NCBI GenBank assembly: GCA_037013685.1
Contig: CM072891.1
Span: forward strand, 988,501-1,052,500
Source: Acridotheres tristis
Taxonomy: Eukaryota; Chordata; Aves; Passeriformes; Sturnidae
Length of the DNA: 64,000 nt
Reading direction: 5' to 3'
Below the pieces are notes generated by a model that worked only from the letters and a program-made list of their open reading frames with translations, searched no databases and was not told where the DNA came from. The position numbers and the translations under genes are program-made. Positions within the stretch are counted from its first letter, which is position 1. Each line of letters opens with the position of its first letter. This document shows positions 39,701-52,600 of the stretch, one piece after another.

Positions 39701-40100
39701 ATGAAATGCTTAGAGTATAGTAAAACAAATTTTACAGTCTCAGTTTGAAATCTGCTGTCCACGTTTATTTAAAAATAACTTGCCAGAAAAGATTCTAACT
39801 TTCCATGGCCTTTAGTAGTCTTTGTTGACACTCAGCATACAGAAGTTAAAAGATTCTTTTTCATCTCGGAAACTCCTTTAATAATTTTAGATCAACCAAA
39901 ACTTATATAGTACAGTTCTCCTAAGTGCTTTAGTCACTTGCAGCTCAAATGTAGTTTGCCACTTAGTTGTCAAGTACTCAGGTGAAGGTGAATTGAAAGC
40001 TTTTCAACAACTAATGGAAAATATTATAACAACAGATTAAAACTGAACAAGGATGACTTCATGAAATCCCTCTTTTGAGAATGTTAATTTGATTTCCTAA
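33761..40100. other. AT-rich gene-free stretch
   Basis: No exon or named repeat is recognised. An extremely AT-rich segment occupies about 37540-37770. A GC-richer, non-repetitive patch lies at 39180-39440, with CACCTCC and GGAGGTG arms near 39199 and 39234. A pair of overlapping plus frames at 36719-37002 in a GC-richer patch resembles no known protein. Confidence 0.55.
37540..37770. repeat. Extreme AT-rich segment with palindrome
   Basis: The segment is nearly pure A and T. It holds a perfect 18-base palindrome (AATATTTAATTAAATATT, 37640-37657) flanked by two direct copies of TTATATAATG (37621-37630 and 37656-37665). It could be a DNA-unwinding or matrix-attachment-like region, or simply a low-complexity stretch. 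Confidence 0.6.
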
Positions 40101-40895
40101 AATGACAGAATCAGAGAATGGGTTGACAGGGACCACAGAGGGTCATCTGGTCCAGTCTCCCTGCTCAAGTGGGGGCACTCTAAAGCACAGGATGGCTCCA
40201 GATGGTTCTTGAATATCTCTGGCGTGGGAGACTCCACAGACTCTCTGGGAAATCTATTCCAGTGTTCAGCCCTTTGCACAGTAAAGAAGTTCTTCCTCAC
40301 ATTCACATGGAACTTCCTGAGCATCAGTTTCTGTCTGTTGCCTCTTTTCCTATTGCTTGGCACACCAAGAAGAGCCTGGATCCATCCTCCTGACACCCTC
40401 CCTTCCTATACTGATAGATGTTTATAAGGTCCCCGATCAGCTGTGCCTTCTCGAGGCTGAACAGGCGCAGCTCCCTCAGCCTGTTCTCATAAGAGAGATG
40501 CTCCAGTATTTCGATTATCTGTGTAGCCGCCACTGGACCCACTGCAGTCTCTCCTGTACTGAAGAGCCCAGAACTGGACACAGCATTCCGGATATGGCCT
40601 CGGCAGGGCTGAATAGAGGAGCTGAACCCCCTCTTTTGACCATCTGCCAATATTTTGACTGCCTGCCTGGGGTTATTCCTCCCCAGGTGAAGGACACTTC
40701 ACTTGCCATTGTTGAACCTCAGACAATTCTCCTCTGCCCATCTCTCCAGCCTGTCGTGGTCCTGCAGGTATCAGCCATTCCTCCCAGATTGGTGTCACCT
40801 GTGGACTTGCTGAAGAGGGATCTGCACCTTCATCCAAGGCATTGATGAATAAGGTAAACAATAGCGAGCCAAGTACTGAACATTGACTTGACACT
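40101..40895 (-). mobile_element. 5'-truncated CR1 LINE with decayed RT end
   Basis: On the plus strand the element starts with its degenerate terminal octamers (gacagaatcagagaatgg) and ends inside the reverse transcriptase. The 3' UTR core is unmistakable, including the reverse complement of the block with gaactggacacagcattccg. At the 5' end the minus strand encodes CSVLGSLLFTLFINALDEG, matching the CR1 RT segment around VLGPLLFNIFIN.L.EG. Immediately downstream the conserved FADDTKLG box is lost: the DNA reads as S-T-G-D in that register and the frame shifts. About 795 bp remains of an element several kilobases long when complete. It is inactive. Truncation at the 5' end is typical of target-primed reverse transcription. 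Confidence 0.93.
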
Positions 40896-43800
40896 TTCTA
40901 AATTATTTCTTGTACATCCTCCAGATACAGGGTAAGAACTGTGCAGAGGAAGATAGCTTTTCTGACAGTGGTTATTTACTCACTAGTAGAACTATCATAT
41001 CCATTCACTAGTGGCACTATAGTATCCAGTGTTAAAGGCAGAATGACACTTCATTGTTCCATTATAAATATTACCAGACTGAAGCAGGGGGTTGATAAGT
41101 GACCACAAGAGTAAGACACAAAGCTGAAGTGCCTTAGAGGCTAATTACCAAACTGTACAAATGTGTACAGTCAGAACAAAAGGATCATCCTTTACTCTGT
41201 GAGTGTACTTTAAACAGAAACTGGAAGCAGAAAAATGCACATGCCAAAAATGAAAACAACAACCAAGTCGTGAGATTGGTGTGGTGCTTACACTAACAAG
41301 TGGGAATTATTTTTCCTTCTTGACTGGCTTAAGCAAGATTTGAAATTGCATTTTATAATAGCATTTTTCCTCATTCATCAAATAAATAGTTTTCATGTAT
41401 CAATGCATGATGTAAGATATAATTCTAAAACCTTTCTTGTGCTTTAGGAACCTGGATTCTGTGGAAGCTGCCATATGGGGGAAAACCATTAGTGAGGAAC
41501 AGAGTTACACTAAAAATTCACAAAATACAGTGTTTTAGAACATCAAACATAGACGAAGTTCAGTTACTGAAAATATATGTCTCTGTGGTGCAGTCTCATC
41601 CTAAATGGATGCAGATCCTTGCTCCAGGCTGCAAGTTTTCTGCAGTCAGCTGTGGATGTGATAGGACTCGCTTTTACACAATCATTTGGTCTTATCTGTA
41701 AGCATCCCTCACTCGGACAACTTGAGAGGCATTAAGGGTGTGTGCAGATGAACGAGTTACCCTCTGAACTTATGTTTCTCATACTCTGCAAGAATTGCCT
41801 GCAGCACACTATTATGCTGCATTGTACCACTCAGAAAGAATACAAACATGGAGTAGATGACAGGAAAATAGTTCATAACACCTTACATTGCTGATAAGGT
41901 GTTTTTTAATCTTTCCATATCTAAGGTTTCCTGCTATCTCCTTCTTAAGGCCAGTTACTCTTACTCTGTTGTGGTTTACTGATCGCAAAATGAAAAGTTA
42001 ACTTTTTTTCCTTGGTTCTAATGGGTAAAAAATTTCATCAAGTTTATCAACAGGACATGGGGTTTTTATTCCTCTAAGTCCCGAAATACATTGCAATGAT
42101 CTTTCTCAATTAATAAATCCAGTGTTATGTATATGTATTTATAGATATATAGAGAGAACTTTTTAAAATACTGATTTGGTGTTATCCCTATGCTGTGCAA
42201 TTATAAAAAAAGTTACTCTTTTGCTGAGTTACCCCTGCCCAGATAGTCAAATTAAAAATCACAGTTCTGTTAGAAATTGCAGAGAACAAAAAGAGAGCAT
42301 GTTGGAAAGTATTAAATCATGCCGCTTAGTGGATTGATACACACAATTAAACAATTCAGGTCATAAGTGCTCATGACTATCTTGTTGACAGTAAGCTACC
42401 ACACAATAATTTATGGAATGTTTTCCATCATCTCCAACCAGCTATAAAAAATTACTTCCATCCTGATGGATGATGGCCTTAATTATCTCCTATCCAACTT
42501 ATGCCATGCAATATGCCTATGTTTGAAATAAATTAATTTTATTAATATGTTAAGGTTCAATACATGTCCCTTAATATCCTGAGAGGGCCAAAGCTGTCAT
42601 CTGGCCCTGCATCAGTTTCTTCGAAGGTGCAGCAGTCACCCACACTAGCCCTATTCCCTCACTTGTTTCCAAAGTTACTGCTACTTTCTCCTTACTGGAG
42701 TCACTGATTTGCTGTGTTTTTACAAGGGCTGAACTGTAAATTGGTTTGAGCAATAGGTGTAAAACTTCCAGAGTGCAAAGAAAATCTGGTCTCAAGTGTT
42801 AACAAAGTTGTTTTTTTTTTTATTCAGAACTAAAGCTACACACTTTTATTGCAGCTGGAGCTGCTACATTGTAGGAATAACTTTTTCATTTTTTATTCCT
42901 TTTTTACTCCAGAAGCAGGGGAAATCATGTTCTGGAAGAAAATAGTAATAAAAATCAAATCTGTGCTAAATTAGTTTTCATATATAGCAGCAAACATAGA
43001 CTTGTCTGATGGGGAATTTTGGCATTTTAGAATGTCCTGAAAAGAAGTATGTGCCTCTTTCAGTCATTTTTTTTTTGAAAGCAGAACTGAACTTTGAGTG
43101 TTTCTTCTTCTTGTCACATTTATTAATCATTAGAGTTTCTGACATGTTTTCTTATTGTTGTTTAATAGTAATGTCAGTGTTAAACCATAATATAGGTGTA
43201 TACATCTGTTGTTTACTCTGAGATGACTAACTACCATATATAAAAATTCATATTAAAAATAAGTGATAACATACCACTGAAATAATGATTTTTAAAAGTC
43301 CTCTGCCTTTGAAATACATCAATATATTTAAATAAGAAAGGAGATCAGTTCCATATCCTACTACTGACACACAGAGAAATAAACAAAATCGAGTTGGACA
43401 GCAGACCTGCATACATACGGCTCAAGGACTTCGTGCAGCCTGCAGAGCATCTTTCCTAGCATGCCAACTATTTAACAGGAACGTGTACTGTTAGAAAAAG
43501 CAGGGTGTGCATCCTGGCTGGTCTTTTAAGCAACCCTGCAACTCAAAGCCGTGGATGGAATGTGTATCTCCTGGCTAGACATGTGGGTGGACATTATTTA
43601 TAGAAAGGGAAAGAGACACTGGACAGTCATGGCAAAAAGGTGAACTCAGTGATAGCAAGGGAGGTTCTTCACTGTACACAGAATGCACCTCGTCCTAATG
43701 TAACAGATTCCAGTCCTTTACATACATGGTTCAGTAATTTCAGAATTACACCCATCCTTGCCTCCATAATGCAACATCTGGTTTGAGTCTAGCAAACTCT

Positions 43801-46800
43801 CGAGGTGATTGAATCCTTGTGTCTGCATGATAAAATTTTAGACCATCACGGAAAATAATGTTGTATGTATATACCGTGTAAGTGTTGCACGCCTGAGTTT
43901 CATGTAAAAGTTCAGGACATGTAAAATCCCCTGCATCCACAACTTGCCAATAACTTTTCTAGTCATCTTTGGTTTTATTATTCCATATGACATTTTACTG
44001 AATTATTCATTTTTTAATAGTTGTGGCATTCAAGAAAAAAGATTCAAACTTTTTGAAATCATAGTAGTACTTCAAAAAGCAGATGAACTGTATGAGTAAG
44101 TATACTCTTCCCAAATGTGGCTATCTCAGGTTGCTGAGGAATTAGATTTCCATCTCAAAGGCAGTTATCTTGACATAACAGATTACTGCTGCCAAAAGAA
44201 AAAAAGCAGTATTTTCCTGTCCTCTCATACTTCTCTCCCTCTTTCCGCCACTTTTAGTGGTAGTGAGTAGTTAAATATCATGTCTCACAGAAATTGAGCC
44301 CAAGAACATGAATATACCTCTGAAGGTGGCTCCTTGGGAGTGCTCCTGAAAGCATTCTCTGTTGGAAATCTCAGACAGCAGCTTTCTCACACAGAAGTTT
44401 CTGTCTCCATGGCCCTGAATGCCACATTTTCAGGAAGGACATAAAATCATCTGGGTAAGTGAAAGAGAGCAATGCACCTCATGTATTCTTGGTGTAATCA
44501 AATGACATATTCTTTCTTCCTTCCATTTCAGCATTTCTGTCTTCTATAAACATTTTCAGTCATGTTGTCTGCTTTGGCTGTCATGAGTAAATGCTTGTAT
44601 TTGCACTTGACTACAAAATTTAATTGTGAATTACTCTACACACATGAAAATGGCAAATGCTTAAACTGGGAGGTTGGACGACATAAATTTCCCAGCCCTC
44701 CTTTTTTGACTGCACAGGCCACGTGAAGACCCCAGTGAGGCCAGGAGAGGCAAAACTGGCCACAAGAACATGAGCTTTCTGGTCTGCAGTGAGGTATCAG
44801 GAAGCACACTTCCATCTTGAATGTCTGGAGAAATACATCATAGTGTCAAGTTACAGTATGCTAATGATGAAAAAGCCTCCTCACTAACAAAAATAATTCG
44901 AATAATCCAAACTGTATTTAGATTAAGTCTGAGGTTGGTTATTATGCCAACAAAATGTGTCATCCTTCAGGGAGAGATGGGCAGAGCACAGAATTGCTGA
45001 AATGAATCAAGAGACTTTAAATATAATTGTGATGTGTTCTGCATGTGACAGAAAAATCATAAATAAAAATCCAAATTAGCTACTTCCATTCTTCAGCATT
45101 GAAATAAAAATTTAGAGTAACAGAACTTGGTATTTCTCTGCCAATGCGGCTTTACATAGGTTTTCTGTTTGATTCCTCACACGTGTTCTCTTGGTAGTGT
45201 TTCGCTAACTCACTGTTATCTTGATTGATAATGAAAGCACCAGAAAATACAAATACTTTTCAGTTCCTTCTTTTTTTTTGCTTATATTGCATTGTAATCC
45301 CACTCTGAAGTGCTTTTTTTTTTAAATAAAGTATTTCACAAGAACAAAATATAATTACAGATGCACTCATATGTCCTAAAAGCTGCCTGTACAACATAGC
45401 ACTGATATTCTATTTGCATTTTAGATTGTTTGAAAATGTCTCGACAGTTACCTTGTAAAACTTCATACCATATGTGTTATTAGTCTAACACAGTTCTCTC
45501 ATTTGAACTACGACAAGTAGATACTGTCAGATACTAGACTGGTGAAAATAACTTCAGTGATTATAATCTGAGTGATTTTTATAAGCTGTTTTTCCAAGCA
45601 AAATTTGTGCTGATATATCTCTAAGAACTTAAAAATTATACATCTGATTCAGAAAAGACTATATAGTGTTCAAATGTGCACAAGAGAAGTTTGCCTTTTT
45701 ATCTTATTTGCATATATCTCATAAGTATGCCTAGAAAATATTACTTATTTACATTCATCTTGTTACTTCTGTATAAAGGGTGCAGACTCCAAAAGGACAT
45801 GTTTCTCCAGTATAACAGGATGTATTTGTTTATTTCTGCTCAGTGTTTGTGCCACTGCAGTTAAATTTGCAGCCTACATTTTGAGTATATACGACTCAGT
45901 TTGAAGTTATGATGTTGATTTTCTTATCCATGTTTTTCCCCTTGAAGCAAGATGAAAAATGTTCCAGCAAAAGCATAAGAAAGCTATTTTAAGATCTTTG
46001 AAGAAAAATTAATATGTTGCGATGATGATATTTCATCTTAATCTGGCATCGCCCAGACTTGTCTCTTTCAAGGAAGGGAGGACATCTGGAAATGAGTGAA
46101 AGCCACAATAAAATAAGGGTTTTTTTAACTGAAACTGAAATATGATAGCATAGTGTTTCTTGACAGTTATATATTCAATGAGTAGGAATAAGTGGTATGA
46201 TAAAGGTGCATGATTTATTGTTATATGCAATTACATGAGCTGCACAATATTGAAAATTTACAGGGAACTGAACTGATATTTTAGAAATAAAAATATGAAA
46301 TACTCATGGATATTCATAGCCTAAAAGCAAGGGAAAAAAAAGCACCTCTAAGTAACTAGGGAGAGATTCAGTGAACAGGGATAACACTGTAAATTAATAT
46401 GTTTTCTTTGGTGTGATTCTGGTTCTCATATATAATTCCTAGAATATATGAAGGGAAGAAACAATTTTGGTTTGATATTTGAGTTTCATAATCTCTGCCT
46501 CTCAATGCAAAACGTGTCTGACTTAATTTCCACTTATTTGGGCAATAAAAGTAGTATAAATAAATATATACATATATATAAAATCTCAAGGGAAACACAT
46601 CTATAATTCTGGACACCAGTATTCAGAAAACTCAAATTCAAAGTGAAAAGGATCAAGGAGACACTAGTAGGATGAACAGAGGTCTGATGAGCTGATCTTT
46701 TCTAAAGAGCATTGAAAGACTTTGCTAGTTTGTCAAACCGAGCAAAGTAAAAGTTAAAAAAAAAATCTGTAAATTCTTCAACTAGGTATCAGGAGAAAGG

Positions 46801-46895
46801 ATGAACTATTTAAGTGGTGTTGGCAAAAAAAAATCATATATAAACTAGCCCTAATGAAATTCAGGCTAGGAATAAATACTGTTTATAAACCTTAC
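40896..46895. other. Gene-free stretch, unique sequence
   Basis: No exon is recognised. GC-richer patches at 43400-43760, 44280-44460 and 44690-44830 have no convincing coding frame and no repeat I can name. A microsatellite-like ATATA segment lies at 46560-46583 just upstream of the LTR. Confidence 0.55.
46891..46895. repeat. Left target-site duplication CTTAC
   Basis: The five bases CTTAC directly precede the LTR's first TG and recur directly after its end at 47885-47889. Such a pair marks retroviral integration. Five bases is the duplication length usual for class III (ERVL-like) elements. Confidence 0.75.
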
Positions 46896-47291
46896 TGTGT
46901 TGGGTTTGTGTGACCAGGTTTTGGTAGCAGAGGGAGCTACAAGGGTGGCTTCTGTGAGAAGTTGCCAGAAGCTTCCCCCGTGTCCTGCAGAGCCAATGCC
47001 AGGTGGCTTCAGGATGGCCCTGCTGCTCACCAAGGCTGAGTCAATCAGGAATGGTGGTAACACTTCTGTGATAACACATTTAAGAAGGAAAAGAAAAGAA
47101 AGTTATTGTGCAGATGTAATTGTGGCCAGAGAAGAGCAGAGTGACAATATATGAGAGAAACAGCTCTGCAGACACCAAAGTCAGTGGAAAGGCAGGAGGT
47201 GCTTCAGACACCCGTGGTGAAAACATGGTGAGTCAGCTGTGCCCCTGCAGCCCAAGGGGATGCAGAGACCCACCTGCAGCCCATGGAGGAG

Positions 47292-47500
47292 ACCCAAACT
47301 GGAGCAGATGGATGCCCAAGAGAAGATTGCAAACCCAGGGGAAACCCATGCTGGAGCAGGCTGTGCCTGAAGGACAGCACCCCATGGAAGAGTGACCCAC
47401 ACTGCAGCAGTTTGTGGAGAATTGTTGCCCATGGGATGGACTCACATTGGAGAAGTTTCAGGAGGACCATCACCCATGAGAGGAACCCCACACGGGAGCA
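47292..47500 (+). repeat. Imperfect 45-52 bp tandem units in LTR
   Basis: Five diverged units start near 47292, 47344, 47395, 47441 and 47486, each carrying a variant of acccacactggagcag and ending in a ggagga or catggga-like segment. Several open frames on both strands here (up to 125 codons on the minus strand) come from this repeated, stop-poor sequence and are not genes. Confidence 0.7.
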
Positions 47501-47750
47501 GGGGAAGGACTTCTTCCTGAGCAGCAGCAGGAACAAGGAGTGATGAACTGACTGTAACCCCCACTCCTCATCTCCCTGCACTACTGGTGGGGGAGGAAGT
47601 AGAGACTGGGAAGAAGGGAGGGGTGAGGAAGAGGTCTATTTTAAGATTTCTTTTACTTCTTATTATCCTGCTCTGATTTTATCAGCAGTAAAATTCAATA
47701 GATATCCCTAAGCTCAGACTGTTTTGACCATGACAGATTTTGGTGAATGA

Positions 47751-47768
47751 TCTCTCTCTCTCTCTCTC
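47751..47768. repeat. (TC)9 microsatellite in LTR U5
   Basis: This is an uninterrupted TC run where the second LTR copy has only an aacctctccc-type segment. It is an expansion private to this copy. Confidence 0.9.
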
Positions 47769-47884
47769 ATATATCCCAAGCTATGGACCTTTGTTATATT
47801 TTTTCTTCTCCACCCAGCTGAGAAGGTGAATGACAAAGAGGCTTTGGTGGATGCCTGGCATTCATCCAGGGTCAACCCACTAAA

Positions 47885-47889
47885 CTTAC
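47885..47889. repeat. Right target-site duplication CTTAC
   Basis: This matches the five bases before the LTR at 46891-46895 exactly, completing the target-site pair. Confidence 0.75.
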
Positions 47890-48999
47890 TGAATTGATGT
47901 TCCAGACCTCTCAGGACGTCATAACAAAATAACATGAAAAAATAGGAACTAATAATTTAAAAGAAATCTTCAATGCTTCTAGTGTGAATTTCATGCACCA
48001 GTGTTTTCTACAATGATTGAAGACATCTTTTCAGGAGCAGTGTTATTTAACGTGGCTCTCAATCACCTATGCAGAGTTTTGGATGTCAAATTGAAACATT
48101 CCTCTGCAGCTTCTACAATCTTTCATGATTCCAATTTTTTTTTTAATCTGTCCTACATCTTCCAAAATCAGGTTCCTATTTTCCTTAAAAGCCAACTGTT
48201 AGAATATAACACTTTTTTGGCAATAATACAGATAAGATCTGTTGTCTGCATAAAATATTAACTAACCATAAATTAGCATCAGATAAAATATTCTGCTGCT
48301 TAATATTGGAAAAGTGACATCCCAATCAATACAAACAACTGAGTTACATTTCAAGCTGCATTTACTCATACGTGATAGCAGTCACCTGTGCCTGTTGCCT
48401 AAGAATTAGTTATTGCAAAGGCCTATTCTAACAACCCTTCACCTACCTAACCCCTTCCCCTTAGGTCTCCTCTTTTAAAAAGTTGCAAATACTTCAGAGA
48501 AAGATTTTTTCAGAACTCACAATCTCACTTTTGTGCTGCAAAAACTGTGGGAAAGTAAGGAAGCCTTGCTTTGAGTACCATCTAAAACCTATGTCAAGAA
48601 AGAGGTCAGAGTGAGTAATTGGTGTTAGACATGCACTGCCATGGCCTCTCTCTTGGGTCTTAAGAAACAGAGGGAGGAGAACCCCCAGTATAGATCACTG
48701 ACCATAAGGCTATGAAAATTGGCTGAATATTTTCTCAGTGTAGTCCTTGAAACACTTTGCAAAGTATCTGGTCTTGACATGCCTGTCTCATTGGATGAGG
48801 GGTAAATGAAACCATACAGATGTTAACCAGCCCAGTTTCTCATTACACTTATGAACACCCTGGTTTACTCTGAGTCAGTTAATATTATCCCTAATTCATT
48901 TTGATCTAAGCTACTTTTAAAAGTAAATTATATTTATTCATTATTGCTATACCTTTTTTCATTCAACATTACACAGAAACTTCTGGCCTTTATTCCTAA
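47890..48999. other. Unique noncoding sequence
   Basis: No gene or named repeat is seen. Short frames such as the one at 48001-48261 resemble no known protein. Confidence 0.55.
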
Positions 49000-49656
49000 A
49001 TATATTATCTTGATAATATCTCTAGCACATTCAAAATTAAAAACTCAAGCTGTTTCTCTGGTATTTGCATCGTTATCTCTTCATCCTTAAATGTATACTA
49101 TGCCACTAAAAGTAAAAGCCCAACAAATTCTTTCTTTGTGTCAAACATTGAGCATAAATCAAGCACACACTCATTGAAGCAGAATATCTGTTCAATCCTG
49201 TCAGAGGGAGACAAAATACATTTTCACCCGAACCAAATTTTTAAAGTGAAAATCGTTCAATTTTCAGAAACAGAATCAAACTCCAGATATTTGTCTTTGA
49301 TCAGGGAACATATAATTATATTATTTGGTTTGAAATTATTTTCTTTTTTTGTAATTATTTTTTCAAGGAGTTTTTGGTGTTTGTATTTGTTTAATTTTAC
49401 TACTAACAGATTGTCTTATGGAAACTATTTTATGTTCATGTCTTTCAGATCGGCTAAATTCCTCAGAAGCTTAGAAATTCACTGTAAGTATAGGCTCAAA
49501 TATAGGACTGTGGCAGAGAATTGTAATGTCATATGGAAAATAAAAATCTTTCATTACCCAAAAAAATTCAGGTGGAACATTTCTGGTTGTCTGAGGCTGA
49601 AATGGGAATGCATAAATAAACTGACCAACACAAAATTTCAAATTGAAACTTACTGA
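49000..49656 (+). other. Long open frame of unknown meaning
   Basis: The plus-strand frame is open from just after a TAA at 48997-48999 to a TGA at 49654-49656, 218 codons plus stop. It has no early ATG. The first non-ATG start is a GTG at 49138, and the first ATG comes about 98 codons after that. The translated composition (Ser, Lys, Ile, Phe, Asn rich) is what AT-rich noncoding DNA would give, and I recognise no domain. With this base composition an open run this long should be rare in 64 kb, by rough estimate well under one expected. It is recorded as an anomaly, not as a gene. Confidence 0.2.
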
Positions 49657-52600
49657 AATATCTTTTTATTCTAATACTGAATTTTTTACATTTCCATTAC
49701 AAGTTGTACAATCCACATACCTGTGAATGCAGGATTTGGGGTATTTATTTCTAAATGTTTATGCAGGCATTTTATGCCTATTGCTGGACAGGCCTCAATA
49801 TCTTCTCACATATTTCTATCAGAATTTTAATAATCCTTTGCTTTCTGTGCAAGTGTGTTATTATGCTCAGATATATTCAAGGTGTCAACCTAGCTCTACT
49901 TTCCCTCTGCAGATTATACACATAAATTTATCTACCTTCATGCCTTACTAGCCCTGCAAATTCTCCTCATAAGTGCCTCATAAGTCTCCTCAATACCAAT
50001 CCAAGTTAATTCTTCTCCTATCCCTGCATTCCATTTCCACTGTCATCTCTGTCAGAGAGCAGATTCATGAACAGGAGCACCAGATTCATGTTACAAATGA
50101 AACACAAAAGATTCTGCCACTTTCCTACAGCAGACTTCTAAATGATGCAATAGATCTCAGTGTTGGGAGGATTTTCTTTAATAATCTACACTGTTGTTTT
50201 ATTTAATAGCCATTGATTAAACAACCCATTCGACCTCCATGTACAGTATTTCTGTCCCTGAATAACTATATCTAGTTACTAATTCCTTGATATTTCTTCT
50301 AGTTCAAGTGGCATTCTTTCTTCACAAAAAGGCAATCAATGTTATGGAAGGTGGTGAAAAGTGAAAAAGAGGGTTGTTCCCTCCTGAAAAAGACAAGTTA
50401 TTTTAAATTGCAAGGAAAACATAATTATAGATAATTACCACAGATTACATTTTCTACATACATGCACTAATTAAATCACCTATTAGATGATTATATTTTT
50501 TATAGATTTTTTACTTTCTATTTGGCATTACATATGATAAATCAAATACATAATAAATGAAAAATGACAGCATCTATCAAAATTACCCTCAGAATCATTT
50601 AATTCTTGATAAATATGGTAAGAAAATTCCCAGAATATTGAGAGAGAAAAGTAATAGTCTTTATCTATCTCCAGTCAACTGTGAAGTTAACTTAATAAAC
50701 ACAGAAGTTTTAGTTCCAAATATATTTTATTATTCATTACTATGACCTTGTGGCTGACAGAAAACAGTTCATATCATTCCTGTATTACTCTAGGTCAGAT
50801 TTTAATAATTGTACAAAACACATATGAAAGAGTAAAAAATAGACAAGAAAACAATACAGTTTTTACCTATCATATATGGGATCGCTATTATTTATTTAAA
50901 CAATGTAAACGCCAGAGAAACTGAATTTAGAATGCATTCCATAGCAGACTAAATTAGCAAACCCACAGGGAACACAGCCTTGTACCTTTTACAGAATTTC
51001 AAGGTTTTTACCCAGGGGTGGAGGAAAGATAATGCCTCATACATTCCCCTATCAATTTTTACTAAATTCACTGGCATGTAATGGCTAAAATGAAGCATTC
51101 TAAACTATCAGAAGCCTCTTGAGATAAACATTCTTCTCACATATCAACATCCCATCACAGGTGCACATTTTTAGTTATCTCCTTTGACTAGCTTGGTGAT
51201 CAGCTTGTTGATTTAAAACAATGGCACTTTTGCAGGCAACTTGGGAAGGAAAAATAATTAATTCTACCCATCTATCAACACTTCCTTCTTAAAACAACAA
51301 TTCTTAAAGCAAAAAATAACCATCTTCTCTTCTTCTCTTCCGTCATGACTCTTCAAAACTTCCCTCATATTATAGATGGTTTTGACTGAATCTGCAACAT
51401 CGTCAGTCTCACTCTGGTACTTTCTACCTTAAGTCCCTTTCTACGTGCTCATTGCAATAGTGTTTTTCAGGCTCAAACTGGTTTTAGATTAAATCCCTAA
51501 TTTCTCACTTCCTAAAGTAACAGTAATGATTTCTCCTATCTGGCTAATGACAATTTAGCACTGTCTCCATGTGAGATATTATATCCTTGTTTTCCTGTTT
51601 CTGCCAAAAATTTTTATCATAATAAACGCAATAGAATAAGAGGCTTCTTTTTATGTTGGCGTACCTAACAGCTGTGTATTTGGATCATAGAACTGATTCT
51701 TCAAAGCCTCCAACTTTTTCACAAACAGCAATCTCGTTTTAATTAAAATTTTTGCAGAGAAACTTGCTATAATAGTAACTGAGAGTCATGCTAAATCCCA
51801 CGTTTTGAATGTTTTCAATTTTTTGATCTTGAATTTTTGATTAATTCCCTGGGGTTCCTAGCTTTTGATGCTGGGTTACTTTGGACTTATACCTAGGGCA
51901 GCTTAGTGAAATCAGGAACATATATGTATATATATCATTAGGAGCTGGAGACTGAAAGTTTTGCAGTTAAATCGCAAATATGCTTCTTCTGTCATTTCTC
52001 CTAAGAAATATTTTCCTATCTGCATAGTACTAAGTCCCAAAATTTGGACCTGAACGCCAGTCTGTACTGTGGTACAAATTCTAGTGCTCAAAGAAAGAAT
52101 ATTCAAGCAGTTACCCCTGGGGTAGAAGGGATGAGGACAGACAATCCTGTGTCAGCTTGTAGCAGTGACTCCTCATTTGTTCTAAAGGCTGCAATTTAAC
52201 TGGATGAGATTGTGGCAGCTCTGTTTCCTGCCTTACTGAGCACTAAATAAGAGGAGCGGTGGCATCTACTTAGTGGTGCCTCTGGCACAAGCCTAGCACA
52301 GAGATCACACAATCCCTCCGTTTATCTAAAAGTGATGAGGCAAAAGGATGGCAGAGAAGAGATGCTGTCTACCTTAGTGGTGTGGAAGCCAAGAAAAAAG
52401 CATTACAGCAAACAGCAGCTTTGCCTAGTTGTGGATTAACACTGGTAGTCACTGCTGGTAATAGCATGTCTAATGTCTCCTACTCCATAACTTCTTTCAG
52501 TCCTAATATCAGTTATTTCTTTCACCAGAGAATTTCAAGCCCAGTTTCACCCATGTCACCTTGTATTTCAACTCAACAAACACATTCCTATTTCGTCCCC

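Larger units (their letters stand above)
46896..47884 (+). mobile_element. Solo LTR of an avian endogenous retrovirus
   Basis: This 989-bp element begins tgtgttgggtttgtgtgacc and ends ccagggtcaacccactaaa, where the family's terminal CA appears mutated. It matches in order the second copy at 58315-59339 and an LTR family I recognise from bird genomes. A TATA-like segment (catttaagaagg) lies near 47077, and a degraded poly(A) signal (cagtaaaattca) near 47687. A series of imperfect 45-52 bp units keyed by acccacactggagcag-type text occupies 47292-47500. U5 holds a (TC)9 run. The identical 5-bp repeats on both sides and the lack of gag, pol or env nearby show that recombination left a solo LTR. 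The family name and class III assignment are inferences. Confidence 0.82.

Noticed and set aside
40357..40845. 162-codon plus-strand frame
   Set aside because: It is antisense to the CR1 element and starts at TTG; it is a shadow of the repeat.
47120..47581. Several long frames on both strands, up to 125 codons
   Set aside because: They lie inside the LTR and follow its tandem units; they are stop-poor repeat text, not genes.
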